This document shows positions 4,065-5,011 of a DNA stretch of 5,011 nt, one piece after another. Under the pieces are notes generated by a model. The model had not been told where the DNA came from. It worked only from the letters and a program-made list of their open reading frames with translations, and did no database searches. The stretch is taken from contig CABSAB010000140.1 in the NCBI GenBank assembly GCA_902475515.1, positions 1 through 5,011 on the forward strand, in the 5' to 3' direction. Within the stretch, counting starts at the first letter, position 1, and the number at the start of each line of letters is the position of its first letter. Source of the stretch: an uncultured Eubacteriales bacterium (GTDB lineage: Bacteria; Bacillota; Clostridia; Oscillospirales; Oscillospiraceae). Made by a program: the position numbers and the translations under genes.

Positions 4065-5011
4065 GAAGCATCCCTGCGCATGACAAAAAACGCGGCCATC
4101 AGCCGCAGCTTGGCGGCCCAGAGCATGGTCCTGCTGAGAAATACCCAGAATACCCTGCCCCTGCTGGGGACAGAGGAGGCACCGGTAAAGCTGGCGGTGT
4201 TCGGTGTGGGCCAGATCTACACCGTTAAGGGCGGCACCGGGTCCGGCAATGTCAACAATCTGAAGACCATCCCCCTGCTGGAGGGACTGGAGCAGTGTGC
4301 AGCGCTTCAGGTGGACCATGCGCTGGCGCGGAAATACCGCAGCTGGGGATTGGGCCATGAAAACCTCTGCGTGGAGGGCTTCATGGAGCCGAAGGGTTAT
4401 TTTAATCCGGAAATGCCGCTGACGGATGCGGAGGTCCGGGAAGCGGCGGAGGCGAATGACGCCGCGGCGATGATCCTGACCCGGGTGGCGGGAGAAGGAG
4501 CGGACATGCGCGCGGAGCAGGGCATGATCTACCTGACGGACGAGGAAACGGCGCTGATGAACAGCATGACAGCGGCGTTCCCCCGGTCCATCCTGCTGCT
4601 CAATACCGCAGGCTATTTGGAACTGGGGGACTTTGCAAAGAAGTTCAGCGCCATTGTATTCATGGGCCTGCCCGGGCAGGACGCCGGAGCGGTGGCGGAT
4701 GTGCTCACAGGTGCCGTCGTTCCCACAGGCCGCCTGACGGACACCTGGCCCGAGACCTACCGCCAGTATCCCACGGCGGAGGAGTTTTCCAAAAAGCATC
4801 CCAACGGCAATGTAAATACAACGATGGGAAAGACCGAGGAGCAGATCAACGTGGCCTACACGGACGATATTTTTGTAGGCTACCGGTATTTCGACACCTT
4901 TGGCCAGGGGGTGCTGTATCCCTTTGGCTATGGCTTGGGCTACGGGAAGACGGAGATCACCGCCTATTCTCTGGCGGCCACGGGAGACCGGATCACGGTC
5001 ACTGCCAAAGG
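4062..5011 (+). CDS. Glycoside hydrolase family 3 beta-glucosidase-type enzyme, 3' end missing
   Basis: The first 316 residues of a GH3 protein are present, and the frame is open at the window end. GH3 enzymes mostly remove terminal beta-linked glucose or related sugars. What is seen is the C-terminal-type GH3 domain placed first: ISRSLAAQSMVLLRNTQNTLPL (13-34), FGVGQIYTVKGGTGSGNVNN (47-66), RVAGEGADM (141-149), IYLTDEE (156-162), VFMGLPGQDAGAVADVLTGAVVPTGRLTDTWP (199-230) and DDIFVGYRYFDTFGQGVLYPFGYGLGYGKTE (268-298). By comparison with Thermotoga Bgl3B, Glu145 in GEGAD is the likely acid/base residue. A fibronectin-III-like domain seems to begin at about 297. The nucleophile-bearing (alpha/beta)8 barrel is not in front, so it should lie downstream beyond 5011, as in permuted Ruminococcus and Butyrivibrio enzymes. 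No signal peptide is visible, which suggests cytoplasmic action on imported oligosaccharides. It has its own promoter and palindromic operator candidate. Confidence 0.9.
   Translation, partial: MEASLRMTKNAAISRSLAAQSMVLLRNTQNTLPLLGTEEAPVKLAVFGVGQIYTVKGGTGSGNVNNLKTIPLLEGLEQCAALQVDHALARKYRSWGLGHENLCVEGFMEPKGYFNPEMPLTDAEVREAAEANDAAAMILTRVAGEGADMRAEQGMIYLTDEETALMNSMTAAFPRSILLLNTAGYLELGDFAKKFSAIVFMGLPGQDAGAVADVLTGAVVPTGRLTDTWPETYRQYPTAEEFSKKHPNGNVNTTMGKTEEQINVAYTDDIFVGYRYFDTFGQGVLYPFGYGLGYGKTEITAYSLAATGDRITVTAK

Noticed and set aside
3387..4799. Minus-strand open frame of 470 codons lying opposite the CBS and GH3 genes
   Set aside because: It crosses two real genes, two promoters and a terminator on the other strand. 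Its His/Arg/Gln-rich translation is typical of antisense shadows.
1..5011. CRISPR array, tRNA/rRNA, insertion sequence, phage or toxin-antitoxin genes
   Set aside because: No regularly spaced direct repeats, tRNA-like cloverleaf, transposase motif or small paired toxin-antitoxin genes are visible on either strand.

Overview
The window looks like a chromosomal segment of a Gram-positive gut-type Clostridia species, probably in or near the Oscillospirales. This placement is an inference from several signs. The base composition is GC-rich, in the high fifties by eye. Every gene has a strong GGAGG-type Shine-Dalgarno site, and promoters are sigma-A-like. The gene families are a BspA-type leucine-rich-repeat lipoprotein, a short two-CBS protein beginning MNVLFFLLPK, and a glycoside hydrolase family 3 protein that starts with its C-terminal-type domain. 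No ribosomal, tRNA, CRISPR, IS or phage sequence is visible.

Left part (1-3430), minus strand: a compact three-gene unit read from right to left. It runs from a pyridoxamine-5'-phosphate-oxidase-like flavin/split-barrel protein (2968-3360), to a 716-residue leucine-rich-repeat lipoprotein (795-2945), to a SAM-dependent class I methyltransferase (62-781). The gaps are 22 and 13 nt, so co-transcription is likely. A promoter with 17-nt spacing lies at 3401-3429, and a strong hairpin with T-tracts on both sides (5-38) closes the unit. The two small enzymes are probably cytoplasmic, whereas the large product is predicted to be anchored outside the cell. I cannot name a shared pathway.

Centre (3361-3536): a divergent regulatory region of 176 nt. 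It has one promoter for each direction, a large AT-rich inverted repeat covering the -10 of the leftward promoter, and a second palindrome midway between the two.

Right part (3537-5011), plus strand: a 141-residue protein made of two CBS domains (3537-3962), probably a nucleotide sensor, followed at once by its own terminator (3967-3995). A new promoter then starts directly behind the terminator, with a perfect 14-bp palindrome on its predicted start site. It drives a GH3 beta-glucosidase-type gene (4062 onward) that is cut by the window end. That protein begins with the GH3 C-terminal-type domain, the order seen in the permuted Ruminococcus/Butyrivibrio-type enzymes.

Nothing here demonstrates a new system. 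The most worthwhile points are the operator-like palindromes at the three promoters, the internally duplicated repeat lipoprotein within an odd three-gene unit, and the domain order of the GH3 enzyme.
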